64,000 nt of DNA from Bog-473 sp963809715 (GTDB lineage Bacteria > Actinomycetota > Acidimicrobiia > Acidimicrobiales > RAAP-2): NCBI GenBank assembly GCA_963809715.1, contig CAWEKO010000006.1:186001-250000 (forward strand), written 5' to 3'. Shown one piece after another: positions 8,649-17,170 of the stretch (the stretch's first letter is position 1; every line of letters starts with the position of its first letter). The notes under the pieces are model-generated. The model was not told the origin of the DNA. It saw nothing but the letters and a program-made list of their open reading frames with translations, and ran no database searches. The position numbers were made by a program, and so were the translations under genes.

Positions 8649-9916
8649 CCGAGAACTACCTGATCATTTCGTCCGACACCCATGCGGGTCTTCCCGACGC
8701 CCAGTACAAGGAGTACCTCGAACCCCAGTATCGGGAAGCCTTTGACGAGGACCTGGTACAGCGCGCGGCGCTCCGCGCCCCGATGAACGCCCAGGTGGAA
8801 GAGCTCGAGTTCGTGAAGGACTGGTACGACGAGAACGAGGAGGGACTCCGGGGGGGATGGGACGCAGCTCGCCGTGATGCTGAGCTCGAGGCAGACGGCG
8901 TGGTGGGCGAGGTCATCTTCCCCGACGCCGACGCAGTGTTGGGAGGTGCCTCGGCCCCGTTCGGCGCCGGCCTGGGTGCGAGCGGGGAGTACGACCCGAC
9001 GCTGCTGATGGCCGGAGCCCAGGCTCACAACCGTTGGCTAGCCGAACTGTGCAGCGACAGCCCGGATCGGCGGTGCGGCCTGGCAATCGTCCCCATTCTC
9101 GACGACATCGACGCTGCCGTCGCCGAGATCAGGAGGGCCAAGACCTCCGGCCTGGGAGGCATCCTCATTCCTGCGATGTGGCGTCCGTACCCTCCGTACA
9201 ACGACCTCCGATACGAGCCGATCTGGACCGTGTGCGAGGACCTCGATCTGGTCGTCCACACGCACACGGGGCCCGCACCGCGCGAAGAAATCGGCACCGA
9301 TCTCGGCATCTATGCCAACGAGACCATCTTCTGGACGATGCGACCGATGTGGTTCCTGCTCTGGTCCGGCGCATTCGAACGTCACCCCGGCCTGAAGTTC
9401 GCGATCACCGAAGGGGGATCGTGGTGGGCGGCCGACCTCCTGTGGAGATCCGATATCGCGTACATGCGGGAGCACGCCACCAAGAAGATGGGGGACATCG
9501 CCCCGAAGTTGAAGATGCTCCCGAGCGAATACTTCGACCGCAATGTCTTCATCGGGTCGTCCAACACCCGCCGACGCGAGATCGCGCGTCGCTTCGAGAT
9601 CGGTGTCGGCAACATCATGTGGGGCAACGACTTCCCCCACCCCGAAGGGACGTGGCCCCACACCCGCCAGTGGCTCCGCGACACCTTCTGGGATTGTCCG
9701 GTTGACGATGCTCGGCGGATCCTCGGGCTCAATGCCGCCGAGGTCTACAACTTCGACGTCGCCAAGCTGCAATCTCTCGCTGATCGTGTCGGGCCCTCCC
9801 CGGAAGATCTCGGTCAGACCGACGGGGTGGACCTTCAGAAGTGGGACGAGGTCGAAGCGGCCGGTCGACCGTGGTTGTCCGGCGTGGAAGCCCTTCCCGT
9901 GAGCGTCTCCGAGTAG
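8642..9916 (+). CDS. Amidohydrolase family 2 protein (HAG subtype), overlapping its paralogue
   Basis: A 424-residue protein starting GTG 8642 (or GTG 8645), inside the last codons of the preceding gene and behind GGAGGAG. It carries IISSDTHAG (D12, H14), DADAVLGGASAPFGAG, AHNRWLAELC, VVHTHTGPA (barrel His region), FAITEGGSWW, and WGNDFPHPEGTWP with the C-terminal Asp near residue 330. The layout matches the upstream gene, but the central region differs, so it is an old duplication. Tight coupling suggests equal production and perhaps consecutive reactions or one complex. The plus-strand run continues with a VOC protein after 131 bp. Confidence 0.92.
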   Translation: MVTENYLIISSDTHAGLPDAQYKEYLEPQYREAFDEDLVQRAALRAPMNAQVEELEFVKDWYDENEEGLRGGWDAARRDAELEADGVVGEVIFPDADAVLGGASAPFGAGLGASGEYDPTLLMAGAQAHNRWLAELCSDSPDRRCGLAIVPILDDIDAAVAEIRRAKTSGLGGILIPAMWRPYPPYNDLRYEPIWTVCEDLDLVVHTHTGPAPREEIGTDLGIYANETIFWTMRPMWFLLWSGAFERHPGLKFAITEGGSWWAADLLWRSDIAYMREHATKKMGDIAPKLKMLPSEYFDRNVFIGSSNTRRREIARRFEIGVGNIMWGNDFPHPEGTWPHTRQWLRDTFWDCPVDDARRILGLNAAEVYNFDVAKLQSLADRVGPSPEDLGQTDGVDLQKWDEVEAAGRPWLSGVEALPVSVSE

Positions 9917-10047
9917 TGGATACCTTGCGTCCGGATTCGACGCGCGATCGTCGTTTGTCTCCAGCGCAACTGCGCAATGGAGGCGAGGATCCGGTCAAGA
10001 GAACGGTGGTCGACGGATGACTCGATCGAACGGCAGGAGGTAGAACA

Positions 10048-10470
10048 ATGGTGTCGATCCTTTCTCAGTACTGCATCTACGTCAGTGATCTCGAACGCGC
10101 CATCGAGTTCTGGGAGGGGGTGATTGGTATCCCGGTGCAGAGCCGAACGGACATCCCCAATATCAAGGAAGCCGTGCTGCAGTCCCCTGCGGGGGGCAGT
10201 CGCATGCAGCTCGCCCAACAGCTCGATCGGGAGGGTCCGATCGACATGGGAACCGCCATGTGGAAGCTCTACGTGAACACCGACGATTGCGTGGCGTTGT
10301 ACGACAAGGCGATCGCCGCGGGGTGCGAGTCGGTGTCGGCCCCGAGTCGGCTCGAGCGCTGGCCTGTGACGATGGCCTATGTGAAGGACTTTGACGGCTA
10401 TCTGGTCGAGTTCGTCGAGTATCACGAGGGCACGCCGCCTGGCGTGCCCGACCCCAAGCACTTCACGTAG
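10048..10470 (+). CDS. VOC (glyoxalase/bleomycin-resistance fold) protein
   Basis: A 140-residue single VOC protein. The opening QYCIYVSDLERAIEFWEGVI is the first beta-alpha-beta module. The second module ends with AYVKDFDGYLVEFVEYHE, where the conserved Glu would bind metal. ATG 10048 is preceded by GGCAGGAGG. VOC proteins of this size include isomerases, epimerases and extradiol-type enzymes; no specific activity can be chosen. It sits between the amidohydrolase pair and a TetR gene on the same strand. Confidence 0.88.
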   Translation: MVSILSQYCIYVSDLERAIEFWEGVIGIPVQSRTDIPNIKEAVLQSPAGGSRMQLAQQLDREGPIDMGTAMWKLYVNTDDCVALYDKAIAAGCESVSAPSRLERWPVTMAYVKDFDGYLVEFVEYHEGTPPGVPDPKHFT

Positions 10471-10515
10471 CGCGCGCCATCGGTGGGATGGCTCTAGGAA
10501 CCGAGGTAGGAAGTC

Positions 10516-11181
10516 GTGGTGCAGAATCGCAAGACGGGCCCAGCTGGAGCGGTCAGCACCAGTCCCGCCATCACCGTCGACAAAGTGCTTGCGACAGCGA
10601 TGAGGATGATCGAGGACAGCGGGGTCGACGCTTTCAGCATGCGCAAGCTGGCAGCCGAACTGGGCGTCGGGACTCCGACCGTGTACTGGCACGTCGGCAA
10701 CCGCGACGAGCTCTTCAACAGGTTGATCGGAGAGATCACCGACCAGTTCGGCAGTATCTCGCCGCGTGGCCGTACACCGGCCGAGCGCATTGCATCAATT
10801 TCGAACGCTCTCCTGAGAGAGGTACGTGCTCATCCCCAACTCATCGCTCTCTCGAAGACGCAGGGCCGCGGCGAGGCCATCTTCACCAAGGCCCAAGCGG
10901 TGCTCGCACACGAGCTGACCGCCAGCGGCCTCCACGGGAAAGAAGCGGCCTTTGCCGTGGCGACCATTCTGCTCCATCTGGGTGGATTCATCGTGCTTGA
11001 AGATGCGCTCTCACCCGACTACCGGGTGCGCGGGGCACAGGTATGGGCCCAGGCCGACGCCGAGATCGACGAGACGATGAGCACCACGCTTCAGCAAGAA
11101 GTCGACCTCGACCGCATCTTTCGGTTTACGCTCGATGCCATCCTCCAGGCCATTCTCGGGGATGCGAGCGGGTCCCAATGA
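10516..11181 (+). CDS. TetR family transcriptional regulator
   Basis: A 221-residue TetR-type protein starting at GTG 10516 behind AGGTAGGA. The N-terminal helix-turn-helix is clear: ITVDKVLATAMRMIEDSG, FSMRKLAAELGVGTPTVYWH. The C-terminal part, with LLHLGGFIVLED, is the ligand-binding domain (TetR_C type). Its stop overlaps the ATG of the downstream hydrolase (ATGA). It probably represses local genes in response to a pathway metabolite; no palindrome was seen directly in front of it. Confidence 0.92.
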   Translation: MVQNRKTGPAGAVSTSPAITVDKVLATAMRMIEDSGVDAFSMRKLAAELGVGTPTVYWHVGNRDELFNRLIGEITDQFGSISPRGRTPAERIASISNALLREVRAHPQLIALSKTQGRGEAIFTKAQAVLAHELTASGLHGKEAAFAVATILLHLGGFIVLEDALSPDYRVRGAQVWAQADAEIDETMSTTLQQEVDLDRIFRFTLDAILQAILGDASGSQ

Positions 11182-11996
11182 TCGACAGAGTGAGTGGCGG
11201 ATCGATCGAGACGGGCATCGCCGTTACAGAACATGGACCGTTCGATCCCACCGTGTCCAAGGTGGTGCTGGTGCATGGTGCGTTGGATCGAGCCAAGAGC
11301 TTTCTGCCCGTCGTGGAACACCTGCCCGATCTCAGGGTGATCGAGTACGACCGCCGAGGCTATGGCGAATCCCTCCCAGCGGGGCCGGCCTCGCTGCTGG
11401 CGCTGCACGAGGACGACCTGCTCGCCGTCATGGGTGACGAACCCATCACGGTCGTCGCCCACAGTTTTGGGTGTGTTGTGGCAGTGTCGGCCGCCATCAA
11501 ACATCCCGGCCGGTTCCGGGGGCTCGGACTCTGGGAGCCGCAGGTGCCCTGGATGGAATTCTGGCCCAGATCGGTGCGGCAGGGACTCGAGGCCATGGCG
11601 GCCGAGGCCGACACGGATGCGCTCGCCGAGCGGGTCTACGCATCGATGGTTGGGGACGAGGCTTGGCAGCGCCTTCCAGAAGAGCTCAAGGCGCACCGGC
11701 GAGCTGAGGGAATGGCCTTTCAAACGGACGTGGTCCAAGGGCTCAGTCCACCCTTTCGATGGGAGGACCTGAGAGTGTCCAGTCTGTTCGGCGTCGGCCT
11801 TCGCTCATGGCCCTTCTCCCAGGAGGCCGCCACCAGGCTCGCAGAGTCGCTCGGCGCCGAGTTGTTTACGATCGCGGGCGCCGGCCACAGTGCGCATGTG
11901 AGCCATCCTCAGCAATTTGCGGAGTTCGTGCGACGCAGCACGGCCCTGTCGACCGAGGACTACACATACCAGTCAGGCATGCCTGAGCGACCGTAG
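11178..11996 (+). CDS. Alpha/beta hydrolase
   Basis: A 272-residue alpha/beta-hydrolase fold protein. ATG 11178 overlaps the TetR stop by 4 nt. Seen are KVVLVHGALD (oxyanion HG), EYDRRGYGES, the nucleophile elbow VVAHSFGC (GxSxG form H-S-F-G), and near the C-terminus IAGAGHSAHVSHPQQF, providing the catalytic His. It probably hydrolyses an ester or thioester, or a C-C bond, within the pathway controlled by the coupled regulator. Confidence 0.9.
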   Translation: MIDRVSGGSIETGIAVTEHGPFDPTVSKVVLVHGALDRAKSFLPVVEHLPDLRVIEYDRRGYGESLPAGPASLLALHEDDLLAVMGDEPITVVAHSFGCVVAVSAAIKHPGRFRGLGLWEPQVPWMEFWPRSVRQGLEAMAAEADTDALAERVYASMVGDEAWQRLPEELKAHRRAEGMAFQTDVVQGLSPPFRWEDLRVSSLFGVGLRSWPFSQEAATRLAESLGAELFTIAGAGHSAHVSHPQQFAEFVRRSTALSTEDYTYQSGMPERP

Positions 11997-12392
11997 ATCC
12001 TCGCAACAACCCGCGTGACGGATAGCGTGCGCCAGATCCTGGACTCACTGAATGAATACGGTGAAGAGCCATCTGAACGCGCTTGCCCTTCGGGTCGCAC
12101 ATGTCGGTTGCCACAAGGTTCATAGCGAACGGGTCTCGTCTCGGCGGCCCGTCACCGCCGCCTTGCGGGCTCGAGTTGGGGGTTGTAGGTGGCCAGCCCT
12201 GCAGAATTGACGGCCCAGTCGAGGTGTCCTGATCAGTCGGTACGTCTCGGACCTGTCGGTCTCTCTCGGACCCAACCGGGGGGCCGGCGCCAGCGGCGCT
12301 CGCCATCGGAAGAGAGAAGGAGTATCCCCGAACCGCTTCGACATAGTAAGTGCTATGGTTAGACGCACCAGAATTTGAAGGGGTGGAGTCCT
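11997..12392. other. 396-bp spacer without recognised gene, holding a promoter/operator
   Basis: No convincing gene on either strand; a short minus-strand frame near 12100 reads MNLVATDMCDPKGKRVQMAL but matches no family I know. The 3' end holds the inverted repeat described at 12341-12360, and the last 30 bp the ribosome site of the fused CoA-transferase gene. Confidence 0.5.
12341..12360. promoter_or_regulatory. Operator-like inverted repeat before CoA-transferase operon
   Basis: CATAG (12342-12346) and CTATG (12353-12357) form an inverted repeat 36 bp before the ATG at 12393. Its left side, ACATAGTA, is identical to the left half of the near-perfect palindrome in front of the TetR gene at 20460, and 14 of 20 positions agree overall. 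I infer a second binding site for that TetR protein. Confidence 0.5.
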
Positions 12393-14807
12393 ATGGCAGG
12401 AGCATTCGAACATCTGCGTGTTCTCGACCTGTCCTGGGGCATGGCCGGCCCAATGACCACGATGTTCCTTGCCGACAACGGGGCTGACGTCGTCCGTATC
12501 GAGCCGCCCAATGGCGATCCATTTTCGGAACAGACCGGGTACCGGGTGTGGAACCGGGGTAAGCGCAGCGCCAGCCTCAATCTGCAGAGCGTCGAGGGCC
12601 GGCAGCAATTCGATCAGCTCGCCCGGTTCTCCGATGTGGTCGTTGACAGCTTCTCGCTGGGGACAACCGCACGACTCGGGATCGACCACGACGCCCTGAG
12701 TGCACTCAATTCCCGGATCATCACCTGTTCGATCACGGCCTACGGGGAGCACCCCACCCACCGCGACCGTCCGGGCTACGACGGGCTTGTCGCCGCGCGG
12801 ACCGGCCTTCTCTTTGACCAAAAGGGTCGGCGGGGGACAGCTATGGAGTTCATCAATGGCCGTCCCGGGCCGTACCCCGAGTTCGGGGCGCCCGAAGGGC
12901 TCGTCCGGGGCGCCGATCGGGAAGGACCGATCTTCCCGCGGACCCCATGGCCGAGTATCGGTGCGACGTACTTCGCCACGCTGGGGATCGCGGCAGCGCT
13001 GCGCGCTCGACAGATCAGCGGCCTGGGCCAGCGCGTGACCACCTCGCTGCTGCAAGGCGCGCTGGCTGCGTCGTGTCTGAATTGGCAGCGTGTCGAGAAC
13101 CCAGATGCGCCGCTGTACTGGATGTGGCCTGTCGACTCGCGATCCATCGAAGGCCTCTTCGAATGTGCGGATGGCCAATGGGTCCATCACTGGACACTCC
13201 GGCCCCGATGGGTCCTGGCGGTTTCTGAAGGGGACACGCTCTCGGCGATGGGGCTCGACACGTCGTACCGGGACGATCCCGATCGCGTCTCCATGGAATC
13301 GGACGGGCTGCTGGCAGGCATCTTCCTCTACCCGCAGCTGGAGGAGGCGTTCAAGAAATTCCCCTCCGACCAGTGGGTGCGCGCAGCTGAGGAGGCGGGT
13401 CTAGGGATGACCACGGTGAGGCCACCCGGAGAGGCGCTCGCCGACAAGTCCTTCCTCGCCGATGGCTGTGTGGTGGAGGTCGACGATCCCGAGCTTGGAA
13501 TGATTCGGCATGCCGGGCCGCTCCTGGAGTTCTCTGCGACGCCTGGGGCAGTCGCTGGGCCGTCGCCGCGCCCGGGCCAACACACCGACGAGGTGCTCGC
13601 CGAGGCCCGCTCGGGCCTGGCAGATCCGACGCACGCACTCGGAGCCAAGGGACCACTCGCGCATCCCCTGGCCGGAGTTCGGGTTCTCGACCTGGGGCTG
13701 GGGGTCGCGGGCCCGTTCACCGGGCGGGCCCTGGCCGACCTCGGGGCCGATGTCATCAAGATCAACGCGCTGTACGACAACTATTGGAACGGTACGCACA
13801 TGGGTCTGGGTGTGAATCGTGGAAAGCGCAGCATCGCGTTGAACCTCAAGAACGCGACCGGCAGGGAAGTGCTGGAGAGGCTGCTGCAGGATTCAGACGT
13901 GATCACACTGAACTGGAGGCCCGGCGCGGCCGCCAGGCTTGGTCTTGACTACGAGACCCTGCGCGATCGATACCCGCGCATCGTCTACTGCAATACTCGC
14001 GGCTACGAGAAGGGTCCCAGGTCTGATCTGCCCGGCACCGACCAGAATGCCGCGGCCATGACGGGAACGGAATGGGAGGACGGGGCGTGCGGCGCCGGCA
14101 ACCCACCGCTTTGGAGCCGGTCGAACATGGGGGACACCGGCAATGCCCTCCTGGCGGCTATCGCCATTACGACCGCCTTGTACCACCGAGACAGGACTGG
14201 CGAAGGTCAGGCGGTGAGCACGTCCATTGTCAACGCAGGGCTCCTGCACACGTCTTATGCCTGGATCGATTCGGACGGCACCGCACCGGACTGGGGGCAG
14301 GTAGACGGCGATCAGTTCGGGCTCTCCCCCTATTACCGCCTCTACCGATGCGCGCTCGGCGGCTGGGTCTTCCTGGCCGCAGTCACGAGTGAGGCGCGGG
14401 CGAGGCTGCGGACGCTGCTTCCGGGCGAGCCCTCAGGCGACGATCCGGTGTCGGTGGCCGACTGGCTGGGGTCGTACTTCCAGGGCGCCATGGCATCGGA
14501 GGTCTTCGCCGCCCTCGACGACGGGGGTGTGCCGATCGAGGTGGTGGACGAGGAGTTCTGCCGGAACCTCTTCGACGATCCCCACGCCAGGCGACTGGAC
14601 CTGGTCAGTGAGACCCATTCGAGCGCTGTGGGCCGATTCGAAGACCCGGGCTTGCTCGTCAGTATCAGCCCCTCCGAACCGGTCATCCAACGGGGCCCCT
14701 GTGCCTGCGGGGAGCACACCAGGGACATACTGAACGAATTGGGCTACTCCGGCGCTGAGGTCAAGGCCATGGTGGAGGGGCGTGCGGTCTTGGATGCGGC
14801 GCAATGA
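12393..14807 (+). CDS. Two-domain CaiB/BaiF CoA transferase
   Basis: An 804-residue protein holding two family III CoA-transferase units in tandem. The first begins EHLRVLDLSWGMAGPMTTMF (residues 5-24). The second begins near residue 430 with GVRVLDLGLGVAGPFTGRAL. Each has the LADxGADVxxI strand and the NRGKRS motif. The second unit has MGDTGNALLAAIAI, which supplies the catalytic Asp of the family. The equivalent stretch of the first, PSIGATYFATLGIAAAL, has no Asp, so the first half may be structural. ATG 12393 follows GGGGTGGAG. It is first gene of a dense plus-strand operon reaching about 20.3 kb. Role: activation of a carboxylic acid by CoA transfer; the acid is unknown. Confidence 0.93.
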   Translation: MAGAFEHLRVLDLSWGMAGPMTTMFLADNGADVVRIEPPNGDPFSEQTGYRVWNRGKRSASLNLQSVEGRQQFDQLARFSDVVVDSFSLGTTARLGIDHDALSALNSRIITCSITAYGEHPTHRDRPGYDGLVAARTGLLFDQKGRRGTAMEFINGRPGPYPEFGAPEGLVRGADREGPIFPRTPWPSIGATYFATLGIAAALRARQISGLGQRVTTSLLQGALAASCLNWQRVENPDAPLYWMWPVDSRSIEGLFECADGQWVHHWTLRPRWVLAVSEGDTLSAMGLDTSYRDDPDRVSMESDGLLAGIFLYPQLEEAFKKFPSDQWVRAAEEAGLGMTTVRPPGEALADKSFLADGCVVEVDDPELGMIRHAGPLLEFSATPGAVAGPSPRPGQHTDEVLAEARSGLADPTHALGAKGPLAHPLAGVRVLDLGLGVAGPFTGRALADLGADVIKINALYDNYWNGTHMGLGVNRGKRSIALNLKNATGREVLERLLQDSDVITLNWRPGAAARLGLDYETLRDRYPRIVYCNTRGYEKGPRSDLPGTDQNAAAMTGTEWEDGACGAGNPPLWSRSNMGDTGNALLAAIAITTALYHRDRTGEGQAVSTSIVNAGLLHTSYAWIDSDGTAPDWGQVDGDQFGLSPYYRLYRCALGGWVFLAAVTSEARARLRTLLPGEPSGDDPVSVADWLGSYFQGAMASEVFAALDDGGVPIEVVDEEFCRNLFDDPHARRLDLVSETHSSAVGRFEDPGLLVSISPSEPVIQRGPCACGEHTRDILNELGYSGAEVKAMVEGRAVLDAAQ

Positions 14808-15229
14808 CCGAGACCGGCGAAGTCTCCCGCCCCGCCCCTCTCCTCAACGATGACAACCACTTCTATTGGGACGCTGCACGCGAAGGTCGCCTCGTCACCC
14901 AGCGATGCCAGAAGTGTGGCCGGCTGCGACATCCGCCTCGACCGATGTGCCCGGTGTGCCACTCGCTCGAGTTCGAGATCATCGATCTGGCAGGAGATGG
15001 CGTCGTCTACAGCTATGCCATCCTCCATCACCCACAGAACCCGGCGTTCGAGTACCCAGTCCTGGCCGCCTTGATCGATCTCGACGAGGGTGTCCGGGTG
15101 CTGTCGAACTTGGTCGAAGTCGATCCATCCGACATCACAGTCGGCATGCGGGTGACCGTCGATTTCCGGCCTACGCGTCACGATGGCGCTGTCCCAGTCT
15201 TCAAACCCAAGGCGAAGGTCGATGGATAG
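14804..15229 (+). CDS. DUF35 OB-fold/zinc-ribbon partner of a thiolase-like protein
   Basis: A 141-residue protein. A helix near residues 15-30 (HFYWDAAREGRLVTQRC) is followed by a rubredoxin-like zinc ribbon, CQKCGRLRHPPRPMCPVCHS, and an OB fold (VVYSYAILHHPQNPAF). Such proteins pair with SCP-x/Ltp-type thiolase-like enzymes; in mycobacterial cholesterol side-chain breakdown, ChsH2-DUF35 with Ltp2 is a retro-aldolase. ATG 14804 overlaps the CoA-transferase stop, and its own stop overlaps the next thiolase-like start by 8 nt, so a complex with that protein is likely. Confidence 0.93.
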   Translation: MTETGEVSRPAPLLNDDNHFYWDAAREGRLVTQRCQKCGRLRHPPRPMCPVCHSLEFEIIDLAGDGVVYSYAILHHPQNPAFEYPVLAALIDLDEGVRVLSNLVEVDPSDITVGMRVTVDFRPTRHDGAVPVFKPKAKVDG

Positions 15230-16388
15230 CCGGCTGCGAGACACAACCGCGATCGTCGGCGTGGGCCAGACGGAGTTCTCGAAAGCGGCCGGTCGCAGCG
15301 AGACGCAGCTGGCCGCAGAGGCGATCGTCGCGGCGCTCGCTGATGCAGGACTCACGACCGCCGACGTCAACGGGCTGGTCAGCTACACGATCGATCCCGT
15401 AGAGGAAACCGAACTCGTCCGGACTCTCGGTATCCCGGAGATCAGTTTCTCAAGTCGGGTCCCGTACGGCGGTGGCGGCTCGCAGGGCGTGCTCCTCCAT
15501 GCGGCTGCGGCCGTGGCGGCGGGTGTCGCTGACGTGGTCGTGGTCTACCGGGCCATCAAAGCGAGGTCAGGCGAGCGCTTCGGCCGGGCCGCGGTCGGGG
15601 GCAGGGGGGCGTCGTCACACTCGGGCTCGACGGCGGTGCAATGGTGCACCCCGTATGGCGTTCTCACGCCTGCATCGTGGATGTCGCTCAATTCTGTCCG
15701 TTACATGCACGCCTACGGCGTAGCGAGCGAGGATTTCGGTCGTGCCGTCGTGCAGTTCCGGGACTATGCGGCAAACAATCCGAATGCCCATTTCTACAAG
15801 AAGCCGATCACGCTGGACGACCATCAGGCGTCGCGGTGGATCGCCGAACCGGCCATTCGGCTCTTCGACTGCTGTCAGGAAACCGATGGCTCGGTGGCGC
15901 TGGTCATTACCTCCGCCGAGCGTGCGCTCGGAACTGACCGGCCCGTGCTCATCGGGGCTGTCGCGAACGCCGCCCTCTTCGAGGAAGAAATCGCCAGCAA
16001 CCACTACGCGAAAGACATTGCGGTCATGGAGGGGTGTGCGGCGATGGCCAAGAACCTGTTCGAGGGATACGGATTCAAACGATCCGACATTGACGTCGCA
16101 ATGATCTATGACGCGTTCACCCCGATGTTTCTGATGCAACTCGAGGGTCTCGGATTCTGCGGGGCAGGGGAGGCCAAGGACTTCATCGCGGACGGGAACC
16201 TGGGACCGCAGGGCAGTCTTCCCTGCAACACCAACGGCGGCTTGATCGGCGAGGGCTACATCCACGGACTGAACCTGACCGCTGAAGCGGTGCGGCAACT
16301 CCGAGGCACGTCGCCGAATCAACTGGTCGATCCAGAGATTGCGCTGGTCTGTGCCAGTCGAACCGGCCTGATTCTCAGGCGCCCCTGA
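15222..16388 (+). CDS. Non-classical thiolase (SCP-x/Ltp2-like)
   Basis: A 388-residue thiolase-fold protein (DTTAIVGVGQTEFSKAAGRS start). The nucleophilic Cys loop of true thiolases is replaced by RVPYGGGGSQGVLLHAAAAV, as in Ltp2-type aldolases. The C-terminal half retains YDAFTPMFLMQLEGLGFC and CNTNGGLIGEGYIHG, the loop matching the NxGG...G motif. With the adjacent DUF35 gene it probably forms a thiolase-like/DUF35 complex that cleaves a beta-hydroxyacyl-CoA by retro-aldol chemistry; the substrate is unknown. ATG 15222 lies within the end of the DUF35 gene. The next gene starts after about 80 bp. Confidence 0.92.
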   Translation: MDSRLRDTTAIVGVGQTEFSKAAGRSETQLAAEAIVAALADAGLTTADVNGLVSYTIDPVEETELVRTLGIPEISFSSRVPYGGGGSQGVLLHAAAAVAAGVADVVVVYRAIKARSGERFGRAAVGGRGASSHSGSTAVQWCTPYGVLTPASWMSLNSVRYMHAYGVASEDFGRAVVQFRDYAANNPNAHFYKKPITLDDHQASRWIAEPAIRLFDCCQETDGSVALVITSAERALGTDRPVLIGAVANAALFEEEIASNHYAKDIAVMEGCAAMAKNLFEGYGFKRSDIDVAMIYDAFTPMFLMQLEGLGFCGAGEAKDFIADGNLGPQGSLPCNTNGGLIGEGYIHGLNLTAEAVRQLRGTSPNQLVDPEIALVCASRTGLILRRP

Positions 16389-16468
16389 GCACATGTCTCC
16401 TCCAGCGCCCGCCATGCCAAGCGGTCACGAAGCGGACCCTGCGCGTCAAGCGCCTGCGCGAGCTCCTG

Positions 16469-17062
16469 GTGCCCGATCGCTGCGCGGTTCTGGTCCAGGA
16501 ACTCCAAGAAGGAGTGGTGGGCCCGAACTCTCGACTCAGCGCATTGGCTGAAGTGGTTCACGACTCTTCCCTCGTTCCGCACGCGGCGACGGTCCTTGGG
16601 GGTGCGCGTCGGGTTGGGGTTCCTGTGATTCATTGCACTGCCGAGACATTGCCGCAAGGTCTCGGCCGCAATACCAATGCACGGCTGTTCACCGCGGCGC
16701 GCAAACTCGGCATGGACAACCGGCCTGGCTCCGACTCGGTTCAACCGGTCAGCGATCTCGGCCCGTTCGACACCGACATCGTGCTGCCTCGCTTCCACGG
16801 TCTGAGTCCGTTAACTGGCTCTTCGCTGGATTCGCTACTCCGCAACAGCGGTGTGCGCACTCTCGTCGTGATGGGTGTCTCCCTGAATGTTGCGATACCG
16901 AACCTCGTATTCGACGCTGTGAATCGGTCGTATCAAGTGGTTCTGGTGTCAGATGCGGTTGCAGGCATCCCCCGGGAGTACGGAGCTCAGATGATCGAGC
17001 ACACCCTGTCTCTTGTCTGCACGATCGCGTCGAGCGAGGAGATCGTTCGTGCCTGGGTGTGA
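16469..17062 (+). CDS. Isochorismatase-fold protein with altered catalytic triad
   Basis: A 197-residue isochorismatase-like protein. Opening strand CAVLVQELQEGVVGP has Glu where the catalytic Asp usually sits. ARRVGVPVIHCTAE follows. The segment TLVVMGVSLNVAIPNLVFDA has Ala at the usual nucleophilic Cys position. The fold is intact (VVLVSDAVAGIP near the end), so it may bind rather than hydrolyse a substrate, or use other chemistry. Start is GTG 16469; no better start lies upstream in frame. It sits inside the operon between the thiolase-like and TIGR03084-like genes. Confidence 0.85.
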   Translation: MPDRCAVLVQELQEGVVGPNSRLSALAEVVHDSSLVPHAATVLGGARRVGVPVIHCTAETLPQGLGRNTNARLFTAARKLGMDNRPGSDSVQPVSDLGPFDTDIVLPRFHGLSPLTGSSLDSLLRNSGVRTLVVMGVSLNVAIPNLVFDAVNRSYQVVLVSDAVAGIPREYGAQMIEHTLSLVCTIASSEEIVRAWV

Positions 17063-17170
17063 AACTCCTCGCACTGGGTCAGTACCCCCATCGTGGGCCA
17101 GGCCCTCCCTGGCTGTGGATCCTCACCTGATGAGCGGCCGTCGTCGACTCGCTTCTGGGAAGCGTCGCTG

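Noticed and set aside
12120..13190. A 356-codon open frame on the minus strand inside the fused CoA-transferase gene.
   Set aside because: It lies antisense to a clearly conserved protein, has Arg/Pro-rich composition and no family motif; typical of GC-rich shadow frames.
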